A stretch of 64,000 nucleotides of DNA from an uncultured Rhodospira sp. (GTDB lineage: Bacteria; Pseudomonadota; Alphaproteobacteria; Rhodospirillales; Rhodospirillaceae), in NCBI RefSeq assembly GCF_937138205.1, contig NZ_CAKZOT010000107.1:59301-123300 (forward strand), given 5' to 3'. The position numbers and the translations under genes were made by a program. Below, one piece after another: positions 8,570-17,295 of this stretch; position 1 is the stretch's first letter, and each line of letters opens with the position of its first letter. The notes beneath the pieces are model-generated. The model worked only from the letters and a program-made list of their open reading frames with translations. It ran no database searches and had not been told where the DNA came from.

Positions 8570-10771
8570 ATGCGCGCATTGGTCAGTCGGCCACGGGACG
8601 ACGCCGAAAGAATTGCCGCGCCGCTGCGCGCGATGGGCGTGGACGTGGTCTGCGAGCCGCTTCTTGTCATCGTTCCGGTGGCCGGGCCGAACGTGGACCT
8701 GACCGGCGTTCAGGCCGTGCTGATGACCAGCGCCAACGGCGCCCGCGCCCTGGCGACGGCCGTCGAGCGACGGGACGTCCCCGTCTATGCCGTCGGCGAC
8801 CAGACCGCGCGGGCCGCGCGCGAGGTGGGCTTCGTCAGCGTCACCAGCGCCGGTGGCGACGTCGAGACCCTGGCCGCCCTGGTGCGGCGGACGCTGAACC
8901 CGGCACGGGGACCACTGGTGCACGCGGCCGGCGCGGCGAGGGCCGGCGATCTGGCCGGCGCGTTGGAGGCCGACGGATTCGACGTCCGCTTGGCCCGCCT
9001 GTACGATGCTCGGCCGACTGCGGCCCTGTCCGCCGCCGTGCGGGGCGCGTTGGAGCGGGGCGAGATCGACGTCGCCTTCTTTTATTCGCCCCGCACCGCG
9101 CGCACGTTCGTTGACCACGTGCGAAAGGCGGGGCTTCAGGGCAAACTGGGTCGCATGACGGCGTATGCCCTGTCGCCTGCCGTGGCGCGCGAACTGGACC
9201 CGCTATTCCCGGGCCGCGTGCGCGTCGCCGCGCAGCCGACACAAGACGCCCTGCTGGACGTGTTTACAGCCGATGTGAAGGAGGCTCCCCTGAAACAGCC
9301 GCAAAACGCCGACAAGGGCACGCCGACCGACCGCACCGAGGACTCCACGGACGACGCGCCCACCGGGCCGCCGCCGGGCGCAACAGACGATAAGCCGGCG
9401 CCGGCCGCGCCGGACAGCGCCGACGCGGCCAGCCAGGGGCCTTGGTCCAAGGATCGGCAGGACACCGCCACCGACGGGCCGGAGAGCACGGACGCCGCCG
9501 CGCAACCGGGGGCCGAGGACGAGTCGCGCACGGACGCCGCCGACGGTTCCGACGCCTCCGAGTCCGCGCACGACGACACGACTGACAAAAACCTCGACGA
9601 CGGCGAGGGCATCTATGGTGGGTCCGCCGGCAATGCCTCGGCGCACCGCGAGAGCCCCCGGGGCCCCACAGAGGAGGAGCAGGCGGACCACCGCACGCTC
9701 CGCTCGCTGGTGCGGTGGACCGTGGTTCTCATTCTCCTGGTGGCCGTGGGCTTCGGCACCATGCCGTGGTGGCGCGCCTCTGTGCCGGCGCCTTTCCAGG
9801 CCTGGCTGCCGGACCTGCCGGCAGCGCCGGACCCGCCGGCGGTGGTCGAGTTGCGCGAGCGGATCGCCAGCCTCGACAGCGCCCTCGCGGACGTGCGCGC
9901 CCAGGCGGACGAAGCCGCCAAGGTCGCGGGCGAGGCGCTGGAGACGGCGCAGTCCGCGCCCGATACGGCGTCCGGCGCCGGCGCGGGCGTGGACTCCGCC
10001 GCGCTCGACGCCCTGCGTGAGCGGCTGTCCGACCTGGAAGACCGCGTCGACGGGCAGACCGTGGCCAGTGCCGGGGGCACCGATTCGGCGGCGGCCGCCG
10101 AGGCCGCGCAGGCTCTGCTGGCCGACATCGATGCGCGCCTGGCGGATCTGGAGCAGACCATCGATGGCCTGGACGCCGACTTCGGCGACCTGAGCGAGCG
10201 CGTGGCGGCTCTGGAATCGATGGTCGATGACACGGAACCCCGCAGCGTTGGCTTGGTGCTGGCCGTCGGCCAGTTGCGCGACCGTGTGGCCATCGGAAAA
10301 CCGTACGGCGCGGCGCTGGACGCCGTCCGCTCCCTTGCCTCGGAAACCGACTTCGAGGACGACCTGGCGGCCCTCGCCGCCCACGCCCAGACCGGCGTTC
10401 CGACCCTTCCCGAACTGCGGTGGCGCTACGCCGAGGTCTCGAGGGTGGCGGCCCGTCGTGTCATCGTCCCCGAGGGCGAGGGCTGGTGGACGGACACCGT
10501 GTCCTCGCTCATGTCCGGCCTGACAGTGCGCCGCAAGGACGAGGTCGTCGCCGGAAGCGCGCTGTCGGCCCTGTCGGCGGCGGAGACGCACCTCGCTGAG
10601 AACGACCTGGAGACGGCGATTGACGCCTTGTCTACCCTTGAGGGCGACCCGGCCAATGCGGTCGCCGACTGGCTGGTTGATGCCCGGGCGCTGGCGTCGG
10701 TCAATGCCGCCCTTGCCAATCTGAACGCGGCCGCCCTGGAACGTGTCGGCGCGGCCCAGACGACGGAGTAA
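8570..10771 (+). CDS. hemD: Uroporphyrinogen-III synthase fused to a mitofilin/HemX-like membrane protein
   Basis: One open frame of 733 residues from the ATG at 8570. Residues 1-~240 match uroporphyrinogen-III synthase (RALVSRPRDDAE start, LMTSANGARAL, VYAVGDQTA, FYSPRTARTF), which cyclises hydroxymethylbilane. Then come ~140 acidic, disordered residues, one transmembrane helix (WTVVLILLVAVGFGTMPWW) and a long coiled-coil/mitofilin-like C-terminal region of the COG4223 type that normally follows hemD as a separate gene. In-frame codon CTG at 9290 is preceded five bases upstream by AAGGAGG, so a second protein may start there. hemY follows after 4 bases. Confidence 0.88.
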   Translation: MRALVSRPRDDAERIAAPLRAMGVDVVCEPLLVIVPVAGPNVDLTGVQAVLMTSANGARALATAVERRDVPVYAVGDQTARAAREVGFVSVTSAGGDVETLAALVRRTLNPARGPLVHAAGAARAGDLAGALEADGFDVRLARLYDARPTAALSAAVRGALERGEIDVAFFYSPRTARTFVDHVRKAGLQGKLGRMTAYALSPAVARELDPLFPGRVRVAAQPTQDALLDVFTADVKEAPLKQPQNADKGTPTDRTEDSTDDAPTGPPPGATDDKPAPAAPDSADAASQGPWSKDRQDTATDGPESTDAAAQPGAEDESRTDAADGSDASESAHDDTTDKNLDDGEGIYGGSAGNASAHRESPRGPTEEEQADHRTLRSLVRWTVVLILLVAVGFGTMPWWRASVPAPFQAWLPDLPAAPDPPAVVELRERIASLDSALADVRAQADEAAKVAGEALETAQSAPDTASGAGAGVDSAALDALRERLSDLEDRVDGQTVASAGGTDSAAAAEAAQALLADIDARLADLEQTIDGLDADFGDLSERVAALESMVDDTEPRSVGLVLAVGQLRDRVAIGKPYGAALDAVRSLASETDFEDDLAALAAHAQTGVPTLPELRWRYAEVSRVAARRVIVPEGEGWWTDTVSSLMSGLTVRRKDEVVAGSALSALSAAETHLAENDLETAIDALSTLEGDPANAVADWLVDARALASVNAALANLNAAALERVGAAQTTE
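9278..9292 (+). promoter_or_regulatory. Strong internal Shine-Dalgarno before a CTG codon in the hemD fusion
   Basis: AAGGAGG at 9278-9284 is followed, after five bases, by CTG at 9290-9292 in the same frame. The site lies exactly at the junction between the HemD domain and the acidic linker of the membrane domain. It is either a rare CTG initiation site or a relic of a separate downstream gene whose start codon was lost when the genes fused. Confidence 0.5.
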
Positions 10772-10775
10772 CCCC

Positions 10776-12020
10776 ATGTACGTGCTTGCCCTGATTATCA
10801 TCCTGGGGGTCGCGCTGGTCGCTGGCGGCCTGTGGTTCGCGGCCAATCCCGGAACCGTGAGTGCCGACTGGTTGGGTTGGCAGATCGAAACCAACATGAT
10901 GTTCGGCCTGATCGGCCTGCTGATCCTGTTCGCATTGTTTTGGGTCCTCGTGAAGCTGGTGCTCGCAATCGGCACCATGCTTGGCCTGCGCGGGGTCAAG
11001 ACCCGCGGCAACCTCGTCTCGGCCGCCAAGGGCATGGGCGAGGCCTATGCGGCGTTGCGCGTCGGCCAGGGCGGTCAGGCCCGGGCGGATGCCCACCGCG
11101 CCCGTCGCGCCTATCGGAATCCGGCCAAGTGCCCCGCCACGCTGATGGAGGCCGACGGCTACGCCATGGCCGGGGACGCGGAGACCGCGCGCGGCCTGTA
11201 CAACCAGCTGCTCGACAACCCCGACACCGAAGGCGCCGCCATTCGCGGGATGCTGGACCTGGCGGTGGCCGAGGGCAACGACGAGGCCATCCGCGAGTAC
11301 ACCGAGCGCGCCTTCTTCAAGGTGGACAACCCGGTGTGGGCCGCCCGGCCGGCGCTGGAGTTGGCCTTGCGCACCGGTCGTCTGGACGACGTCGAAAAGC
11401 CCCTGCAGGTGCTGGAGCAGTCCGGCCAGGCCAACCCCGACGAGATGCGCCGGATGCGCGCCGAGGCCTTCCTGAAGCGCGTCGAGGCGGCCGAGGCCGC
11501 CGGCAAGACCGGCGATGCCGTCACCCTGTGCCGTCAGGCGCTCGACCTGACCCCCGACTCGGCCATGGTGGTCAACAAGCTGGCCCGCCTGCTGGCCGCC
11601 GACGGCAAGGTGCGCAAGGCCGAACAGGTCATTCAGGACGCCTGGCGCCGCGCCCCGGCCGCTGTGCTGGCCAGCACCTGGCGCGACCTGGGCGGCGTCA
11701 AGGACGCCAACGCCCTGGCCAGCCGGATGCAGACCCTGGCGGCGCTCAACCCGCAGCACGCCGAAAGCCGCCTGGCGGTCGCCGAGGGCGCGGTTGAGGC
11801 CAAGCAGTGGGCGCAGGCGCGCACACAGCTGCGGCCGCTGATCACCGAGCACCCGGACCTGCGCACCTGCCTGCTGATGGCCCGCATCGAGGAAGGCGAG
11901 TCCGGCGACAGCACCAAGGCGCTGGACTGGATGCGCCGCGCCGTGGCGGCGGCCGACGGCCTGGGCGGCGTGCAGGCGCCCGGCGCGCTGACGACGGAGC
12001 AGAGCCAGGCGGCGGCCTGA
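10776..12020 (+). CDS. hemY: HemY-type membrane protein with tetratricopeptide-like repeats
   Basis: 414 residues from the ATG at 10776 (MYVLALIIILG), four bases after the preceding stop. Two N-terminal transmembrane helices (~1-25 and ~38-65) flank the conserved GLWFAANPGTVSADWLGWQ segment of the HemY_N family. The rest is alpha-solenoid/TPR-like. HemY of this type is an inner-membrane protein co-transcribed with heme genes; its biochemical role is unsettled and it is not the protoporphyrinogen oxidase of Bacillus. A GC-rich stem-loop lies just after the stop. Confidence 0.92.
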   Translation: MYVLALIIILGVALVAGGLWFAANPGTVSADWLGWQIETNMMFGLIGLLILFALFWVLVKLVLAIGTMLGLRGVKTRGNLVSAAKGMGEAYAALRVGQGGQARADAHRARRAYRNPAKCPATLMEADGYAMAGDAETARGLYNQLLDNPDTEGAAIRGMLDLAVAEGNDEAIREYTERAFFKVDNPVWAARPALELALRTGRLDDVEKPLQVLEQSGQANPDEMRRMRAEAFLKRVEAAEAAGKTGDAVTLCRQALDLTPDSAMVVNKLARLLAADGKVRKAEQVIQDAWRRAPAAVLASTWRDLGGVKDANALASRMQTLAALNPQHAESRLAVAEGAVEAKQWAQARTQLRPLITEHPDLRTCLLMARIEEGESGDSTKALDWMRRAVAAADGLGGVQAPGALTTEQSQAAA

Positions 12021-12043
12021 TCACGGAACGCAGCCTGATGACG

Positions 12044-12075
12044 CGGGGCGGCCCGGGGGAACCCAGGCCGCCCCG
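12044..12075 (+). terminator. GC-rich stem-loop after hemY
   Basis: Arms 12044-12053 (CGGGGCGGCC) and 12066-12075 pair perfectly around a 12-base loop, 24 bases after the hemY stop. No T-tract follows, so it would be a weak or Rho-assisted terminator. A second hairpin at 12198-12219 (CCTCCCCCA/TGGGGGAGG) resembles the one at 4188-4209. Confidence 0.5.
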
Positions 12076-12282
12076 TGGCGCGCGGGCGCGGGCCTCGGCT
12101 GAGACGTGTGGGCACGATAGGCCCAAACCGGGAAGGACGGTTGGCCAGGATCTCTCCGCCGCCTTGGCCGGCGCCTCCCGCCTGAACCCCCACCCAACCT
12201 CCCCCATAAATGGGGGAGGAGTCCGGCAAGCGCCTTCCAGTAGGCTGGAGAACTGACCGCAAAAAGGGTTCCGCCCGGACTC

Positions 12283-12509
12283 CCTCCCCGTTTACGGCTA
12301 TCGTCTTCACACTTCTTTCCGCCGCAGCGGCGGCTCTCCTCTCGGACGGCAATTTGACTCGTCATTGCGAACCCTCGGCGTAAGACGAGGGTGAAGCACT
12401 CCAGGGCGTAAAACGAAAATATTCGCCCTGGATTGCTTCGTCGCTTCGCTTCTCGCAATGACGAGAAAGAGTCAAGATGTTTGAATGCGATAGCAGTAAA
12501 CGGGGACGG
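12283..12509. mobile_element. MITE-like element, copy 2
   Basis: A 227-bp non-coding element with terminal inverted repeats: left end reads CCCCGTTTACGGCTATCG and the right end carries its near-exact complement (12478-12509). Internal pairs CGTCATTGCGA/TCGCAATGACG and CCAGGGCG/CGCCCTGG match those of copy 1 at 4328-4566. It fills most of the 659-bp gap between hemY and the LysR gene; no gene is seen in the gap. Confidence 0.75.
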
Positions 12510-12679
12510 TTGCGTTGGGGTCTTGCGCCGGCCCGTCGGCTCGCGCGGACGCTGGCGGCGACGTGTGACGACGATCGTGGCGCCGGGAGCTAGCCAAAGA
12601 CGGCGCGCACCTCTCCGGGCAGTGTTAAGGTGACCCGGTTCGCTTTCCAAGTCACGTCACCTGAACCCGGTCTCGAGCC

Positions 12680-13669
12680 ATGGTCCGCCGTCTGCCCCCG
12701 CTGAACGCCCTTCGCGCCTTCGAGGCCGCCGCGCGCCACGGCTCGTTCGCCCACGCCGCCGACGAACTGGCCGTGACACCGACGGCGGTCAGCCATCAGG
12801 TGCGCCAGTTGGAGGACCATCTTGGCGTCGCCCTGTTCGAGCGCCTGCCGCGCGGTCTGCGCCTGACCGACCATGGCCGCACATTGGTGCCGGGGCTGAC
12901 ACGCGGCCTGGACGACATGGCCCGCGCCGTCGCCCGACTGCCCGGGCAACGGCTCGCCGGCGTGCTGCGGGTCTCGGTGTTGCCCTCGTTCGGCATGATG
13001 TGGCTGGCGCCGCGCCTGGTCCGGTTCCGCGAGCAGTACCCCGAGATCGATCTCGACGTGGACCTGCGCCAAGCCACCGTCCGCTTTGACGGCCGCGACT
13101 CCATGCACATTGGCATCCGCTACGGCGCCGGACACTATCCGGGACTGCACGTGCGCCGGCTGATGGACGAGACGGTCTTTCCGGTCTGCGCGCCCGCCCT
13201 GGTGACCGGGCCGAGGCCGCTGCGCGCGCCCGAGGACCTGCGGCACCATGTGCTGATCCATGACAGCACCGTGCTGGAACGCGAACGATGGCTGTTGTGG
13301 CGGCCCTGGCTGCAGTGGCTGGGCGTGCCGGACGTGGATTGCACGCGCGGCCCCCGGTTCACCGACGCGGACGTCCAGATCCAGGCGGCCGTGCACGGCC
13401 TGGGGGTGATGCTGGGGCGCTCGGCGCTGGTGTTCGACGCCCTGGAGGCCGGTCGTCTGGTGCGGCCGTTCGCCGTGTCGCGGCCGGCGGATTTCACCTA
13501 CTACGCCGTCACACCGGAGGCGCTGGCGGACGACCCGGCGGTGGTCGCCTTCATGGACTGGGTGGAGGACGCGGCCAACGCGTTCGAGCACCACTTGACG
13601 CCGGATCGTAGTGAGCGGACCGAGCACGTCCCTTTGAAACAGGAGACCGCGTATGAGTCTGGAGGATGA
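12680..13669 (+). CDS. LysR-family transcriptional regulator (GcvA-like)
   Basis: 329 residues. The N-terminal winged HTH (PPLNALRAFEAAARHGSFAHAA, TPTAVSHQVRQLE, LFERLPRGLRLTD) is of the GcvA/AmpR subgroup, followed by a LysR substrate-binding domain (~90-300). The effector is unknown. The 3' end overlaps the next gene by 17 bases, so the lipid kinase and phosphoesterase that follow are probably in the same transcript; whether it regulates them is inference. The C-terminal ~30 residues are an unusual extension that reads into the overlap. Confidence 0.88.
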   Translation: MVRRLPPLNALRAFEAAARHGSFAHAADELAVTPTAVSHQVRQLEDHLGVALFERLPRGLRLTDHGRTLVPGLTRGLDDMARAVARLPGQRLAGVLRVSVLPSFGMMWLAPRLVRFREQYPEIDLDVDLRQATVRFDGRDSMHIGIRYGAGHYPGLHVRRLMDETVFPVCAPALVTGPRPLRAPEDLRHHVLIHDSTVLERERWLLWRPWLQWLGVPDVDCTRGPRFTDADVQIQAAVHGLGVMLGRSALVFDALEAGRLVRPFAVSRPADFTYYAVTPEALADDPAVVAFMDWVEDAANAFEHHLTPDRSERTEHVPLKQETAYESGG

Positions 13670-14681
13670 GGCCCGGGACCGCGTGGTCGTCCTGATCAAC
13701 AGTGGCGCCGGCGCGTTCGTCGGCCGGCCCGACGCGGCCCGGGAGATGGCCGACACCCTGGTCGCCGCCTTCGACCGGCTCGGCTGGCCGGCAATGTCCC
13801 ATCTGGCGCGCGGCCCCGACCTCGCGGTCGCCGCCGAGACGGCCAGCCGCGCCGGCGCGCGGGCGCTGGTGGTCGCCGGGGGCGACGGCACGTTGGCCTC
13901 GGTCGCCCAGGCGCTGTGCGCGAGTCCGGTGCCGGTGCCGCCGATGGCCGTGTTTCCGGTCGGCACCGCCAATCTGCTGGCGCGCGACCTCTGTATGCCC
14001 GAGGACCCGGAGGCCGCCGTCGCCGCGCTGGTCGAGGGCGTCGTCGGCCGCATCGATGTGGGCCGGATCAACGGCCGGGTGTTTCTGAACAGTGTGATCC
14101 TGGGTCTGTTCGCCAACGTCGCGCGCCAGCGGGAACGGTTCCGCCACGCCATGACGCCGCTGCTGTGGGGGCGGCTCGTGTGGCGGCTGGTGACGGCGGT
14201 ACGGCGCTGGCCGCGCTTGCGGGCCGTGCTGATGACGGAAAAGGGGGCGGTGCGGGTCAGGACCCACGCCATGGTGGTGGCCGACAACGCCTATGCCGCG
14301 CGGCCCGGGCTGTGGCTGCGCCGCGACAGCCTGGGGCACGGCGCCCTGGCCCTTTACGTCTTGCGCCACCGGTCGCTATGGCAGTGGCTGCGGCTGGTGC
14401 TGGGCCTGATGGTCGCCGGCACGTGGCAGCGCGACGCCGACCTTCTGACCGAGGACGTGCGGCGGTTGAACGTGGTGGTGCGGCGGCGCGTCATCCGCGC
14501 CACCGTAGACGGCGAGGTGGTCCTGTTGCCGCCGCGCCTGCGGTTCCGGGTGGAGCCGGCGGCGCTGTCGGTGTGGGTGCCGGCCGAGGCGGCGTCAGTC
14601 TTGGCGCGGGTCGACGGATCGGCGCTCGACCTGTTGGCGTCGCCCACCGGTGCGCCCACATACCGGGACGAGTCACCCTGA
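13653..14681 (+). CDS. Diacylglycerol-kinase-family lipid kinase
   Basis: 342 residues. It contains the DAGK catalytic signature: VVLINSGAG (nucleotide loop), VVAGGDGTLASVAQAL (GGDGT), and FPVGTANLLARDL. The YegS/DgkB-like family phosphorylates diacylglycerol, sphingoid bases or phosphatidylglycerol; the substrate here is not evident. The ATG sits inside the end of the LysR gene (17-base overlap), and a metallophosphoesterase follows after 22 bases, the two often being neighbours in proteobacteria. Confidence 0.88.
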   Translation: MSLEDEARDRVVVLINSGAGAFVGRPDAAREMADTLVAAFDRLGWPAMSHLARGPDLAVAAETASRAGARALVVAGGDGTLASVAQALCASPVPVPPMAVFPVGTANLLARDLCMPEDPEAAVAALVEGVVGRIDVGRINGRVFLNSVILGLFANVARQRERFRHAMTPLLWGRLVWRLVTAVRRWPRLRAVLMTEKGAVRVRTHAMVVADNAYAARPGLWLRRDSLGHGALALYVLRHRSLWQWLRLVLGLMVAGTWQRDADLLTEDVRRLNVVVRRRVIRATVDGEVVLLPPRLRFRVEPAALSVWVPAEAASVLARVDGSALDLLASPTGAPTYRDESP

Positions 14682-14703
14682 GAACCGTCTTGCGGAGTGC
14701 CCC

Positions 14704-15552
14704 GTGCGGACCCTGGCCCATGTTTCCGACCTGCATTTCGGCGCCGTCGATCCGGCGGTGGTCGCCGCGCTGGAGGCCGACCTTGCCGCCGTCGCACCCG
14801 ATCTGGTCGTCGTTAGCGGCGACCTGACCCAGCGCGGCCGCCGCCGCGAGTTCCGCGCGGCGCGGGCCTTCCTGGATCGCCTGGACCGGCCGGTGCTGGT
14901 GGTGCCCGGCAATCACGACGTGCCGGGATTCAATCTGGCGGTGCGCTTCCTGCGACCCTACCGCCGCTTTTCCCGCCACATCACGTCCGACCTGTTCCCA
15001 TTGGTGACGGACGACGAGATGGCGGTGCTGGGCCTGAACACGGCCCGGCGGCTGGTGCGGCACTGGAACTGGGCGCTGGGCAGCATCAACCGGCGCCAAC
15101 TGGCGCGGGCAACGAACGATCTGGCCGCGCATGGCGGCAACCGCGTGCGGATCATCGTGACGCATCATCCGGCCGTGCTGCCCCCGGGGCACCGCGACGG
15201 CCGGATGCTGTTCCACGCCGAGCGGGCCTTGAGCAGCTTTGCCGCCAGCCGCGTCGACCTGCTGCTGAGCGGTCACCTGCACCGCACGCACGCGGCCGTG
15301 TCCGCCGTGCCGGCGGCACGGCCCGGCGCGCCGGCGTGGTCGATGATCGTCGCCCAGGCGGGCAGTGCCACATCCACCCGGCTGCGCGACGAGGCCAACG
15401 GCTATAACGTGATCCGGCTTGGGGCACGGCCGCCGCGCCTGGAGGTGGACACGCGGGCCTGGACCGGCGCCGGATTCGAGGCCGTGTCCACCCAGGCGTT
15501 CGATCGCGCGGATGGGCACTGGGCGGTTTCACGGGATTCGGCGGCGCGTTGA
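14704..15552 (+). CDS. Metallophosphoesterase (calcineurin-like)
   Basis: 282 residues from the GTG at 14704 (VRTLAHVSDLHFG), preferred over an upstream in-frame ATG inside the preceding gene. The dimetal motifs are all present: SDLHFG (DxH), VVSGDLTQRG (GDxxxxG), VPGNHDVPG (GNHD), IVTHHPAV and LSGHLHRT (GHxH). It likely hydrolyses a phosphodiester such as UDP-diacylglucosamine or a cyclic nucleotide, but the substrate is not determinable. It probably forms an operon with the upstream lipid kinase. Confidence 0.9.
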   Translation: MRTLAHVSDLHFGAVDPAVVAALEADLAAVAPDLVVVSGDLTQRGRRREFRAARAFLDRLDRPVLVVPGNHDVPGFNLAVRFLRPYRRFSRHITSDLFPLVTDDEMAVLGLNTARRLVRHWNWALGSINRRQLARATNDLAAHGGNRVRIIVTHHPAVLPPGHRDGRMLFHAERALSSFAASRVDLLLSGHLHRTHAAVSAVPAARPGAPAWSMIVAQAGSATSTRLRDEANGYNVIRLGARPPRLEVDTRAWTGAGFEAVSTQAFDRADGHWAVSRDSAAR

Positions 15553-15583
15553 CAGGGATCGGGGCGAGGGGCACTCTTGACGC

Positions 15584-16297
15584 ATGGCACACGCGGCTGT
15601 TGATACTCATGATGGCGATGCGACAGTGCTCGAGGCGTCATTGGCCCGGGCAAGGGCAGTGCTTGCGCGCGCGGATCGGGAGGCGGATGGCCCCGGGCTG
15701 ATGAATGAAATTGACGCCGTGAGAGTTGGCCTTGGAAGGGTTGGCGCCGAAGCGGAACACGGTGTCCAAATCCAACTGAATGACCTTCAACGCGTGGCGG
15801 ATGCCAGCCAATGGGCCGAACCCGATCCAATCCATGAGCAACGGCTTGACCGCATGGCTTGGTTGATCGCGCAGGAGTCGGAGCGGGCGCGATTGGTTGG
15901 TCGGGGAGGTCCTTCCGCGCCCCGCGCCGTCGCCGCGCTGAAGGCCGTGCTCGATGACGCGACTCTGGCCACAAAAGGCTTGGCCAGTCGCCTGCGCAAG
16001 GAATGCTTGGGTCTTCGGTGCATGTCACGGGCCCCAACACGAGAGTCGCTGTCCCGACGGCAGTATGAAATGGTTCTGTGGACCAGAAACATTCCGGTGG
16101 TGGGCCGAGACCTCACGATCTTTCCGGAGGGCGACGCCATGCCTGTGATCGAGGCGGTTCTGCCCGTTGAGCTTGCCAACGACCAGGACGGGCGGTTGGC
16201 TCTCGAAAACGCGATTGACGCCGAGGTTGAAGCTTGGGACCCGGACCTTGTGGGCTGGACCGCGATTCAGTGGCGCGACGCCGATGACGCCGCGTGA
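15584..16297 (+). CDS. Hypothetical protein, partner of HEPN-like gene
   Basis: 237 residues, not recognised. The N-terminal two-thirds are helical and Arg/Ala-rich. The last ~75 residues (from NIPVVGRDLTIFPEGD) look like a small alpha/beta domain ending in a Trp-rich acidic tail. The nucleotidyltransferase motif GSxARG that accompanies many HEPN proteins is not present. Codon use is less GC-biased than in neighbours. Its last 14 bases overlap the start of the HEPN-like gene, so the two are translationally coupled. The start ATG has no strong ribosome-binding site and could be further in. Confidence 0.55.
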   Translation: MAHAAVDTHDGDATVLEASLARARAVLARADREADGPGLMNEIDAVRVGLGRVGAEAEHGVQIQLNDLQRVADASQWAEPDPIHEQRLDRMAWLIAQESERARLVGRGGPSAPRAVAALKAVLDDATLATKGLASRLRKECLGLRCMSRAPTRESLSRRQYEMVLWTRNIPVVGRDLTIFPEGDAMPVIEAVLPVELANDQDGRLALENAIDAEVEAWDPDLVGWTAIQWRDADDAA

Positions 16298-16634
16298 GTT
16301 GCTGGACACGGCCTGGGACCTTGCAGCGATGCCCGAGGAACGACACTGGCGCGCGGCCGCGCATCAAGCGTATTACAGCGTCTATCATTTGGCCTGTCAG
16401 ACGCTTGGGCTTGACCCCGCCAACGACTACGCAATGGCCCGACACCAAGCAGTTCTCGAGAGGGTTGAAAAATCATATGTCGGGTCGGCTCGCCTGTATC
16501 GCATGAAGCAGTCGATGCGACGTCTGCGCGAACTGCGGGTCCGTGCGGACTACGCGCTTGGCGCCCCGGTGACGCTCCGAGAGGTTCGAGACGCGGTTCG
16601 CCGCGCCGAGGATATTCTGGCGGCCCCCTCCTGA
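16284..16634 (+). CDS. HEPN-like domain protein
   Basis: 116 residues from the ATG at 16284 (MTPRELLDTAWDLA). The helix HWRAAAHQAYYSVYHLACQ resembles the AYYA(x)F/YH helix of HEPN proteins, and the rest is all-helical, ending VREVRDAVRRAEDIL-like. HEPN proteins are often RNases in toxin-antitoxin or defence modules. An R-x6-H spacing is visible (R of EERHW to H of AAAH) but not at the canonical site, so nuclease activity is uncertain. Overlap with the unknown upstream gene by 14 bases suggests a two-gene module. Confidence 0.6.
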   Translation: MTPRELLDTAWDLAAMPEERHWRAAAHQAYYSVYHLACQTLGLDPANDYAMARHQAVLERVEKSYVGSARLYRMKQSMRRLRELRVRADYALGAPVTLREVRDAVRRAEDILAAPS

Positions 16635-16653
16635 TCGCACGGGACAGCCCCCC

Positions 16654-17277
16654 ATGCCCCTGGACCTGTGGTTCGTGTATCTGATCGCCTGCGTCGGCCT
16701 GAGCCTGACGCCCGGCCCCAACGGCCTGTTGGCGCTGACCCACGGGGTGCGGTTCGGGCTGGGCCGCGCCGTGTTCACGGCGGCCGGGGCGATCACCGGG
16801 TTTCTGCTGCTCATAGCCCTGTCTCTGGCCGGGCTGGGGGCCTTGATGGCCGCGTCTGAGCAGGCGTTCACCGCTGCGAAATGGATCGGCGGCGCCTACC
16901 TGATCTATCTGGGGATTCGCCTGTGGCGGGCGCCGCCGCCGAGCGTGGACGACACGCCAACTGTGGATCTCCGCGCCCGCCACCCGGCACGCCTTTTCGG
17001 CCAGGGGTTCATGGTCGCCGTGTCGAATCCCAAGGTGCTGATCGCCTTCGCCGCCGTTCTGCCGCAGTTCATGACGCCGGGCGCCGGGTTCTGGCTGCAG
17101 TTCCTGGTGTTGGGCGGAACCGTCTCGGCGGTCGAGTTCAGCTACCAGGTGCTGCTGGCCGGCACGGCGCAGCGGCTTGCGCCCTGGTTTGCGCGCTTTG
17201 GGCGCTGGTTCAACAGGGTGACCGGCTCGACCTTCATCGGCATCGGCGGGCTGTTGGCCACCGCCAGCCGGACGTGA
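16654..17277 (+). CDS. LysE/RhtB-family amino-acid exporter
   Basis: 207 residues with about six transmembrane helices. The signature near the N-terminus (GLSLTPGPNGLLALTHGVRFG) and FMVAVSNPKVLIAFAAVLPQF in the middle are typical of LysE/RhtB threonine/homoserine-type exporters. The substrate is not predictable. It follows the HEPN-like gene after 19 bases, but its composition is again typical of the chromosome. A minus-strand gene converges on it from the right. Confidence 0.9.
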   Translation: MPLDLWFVYLIACVGLSLTPGPNGLLALTHGVRFGLGRAVFTAAGAITGFLLLIALSLAGLGALMAASEQAFTAAKWIGGAYLIYLGIRLWRAPPPSVDDTPTVDLRARHPARLFGQGFMVAVSNPKVLIAFAAVLPQFMTPGAGFWLQFLVLGGTVSAVEFSYQVLLAGTAQRLAPWFARFGRWFNRVTGSTFIGIGGLLATASRT

Positions 17278-17295
17278 CGGTGGTTCGGCTGGCCG

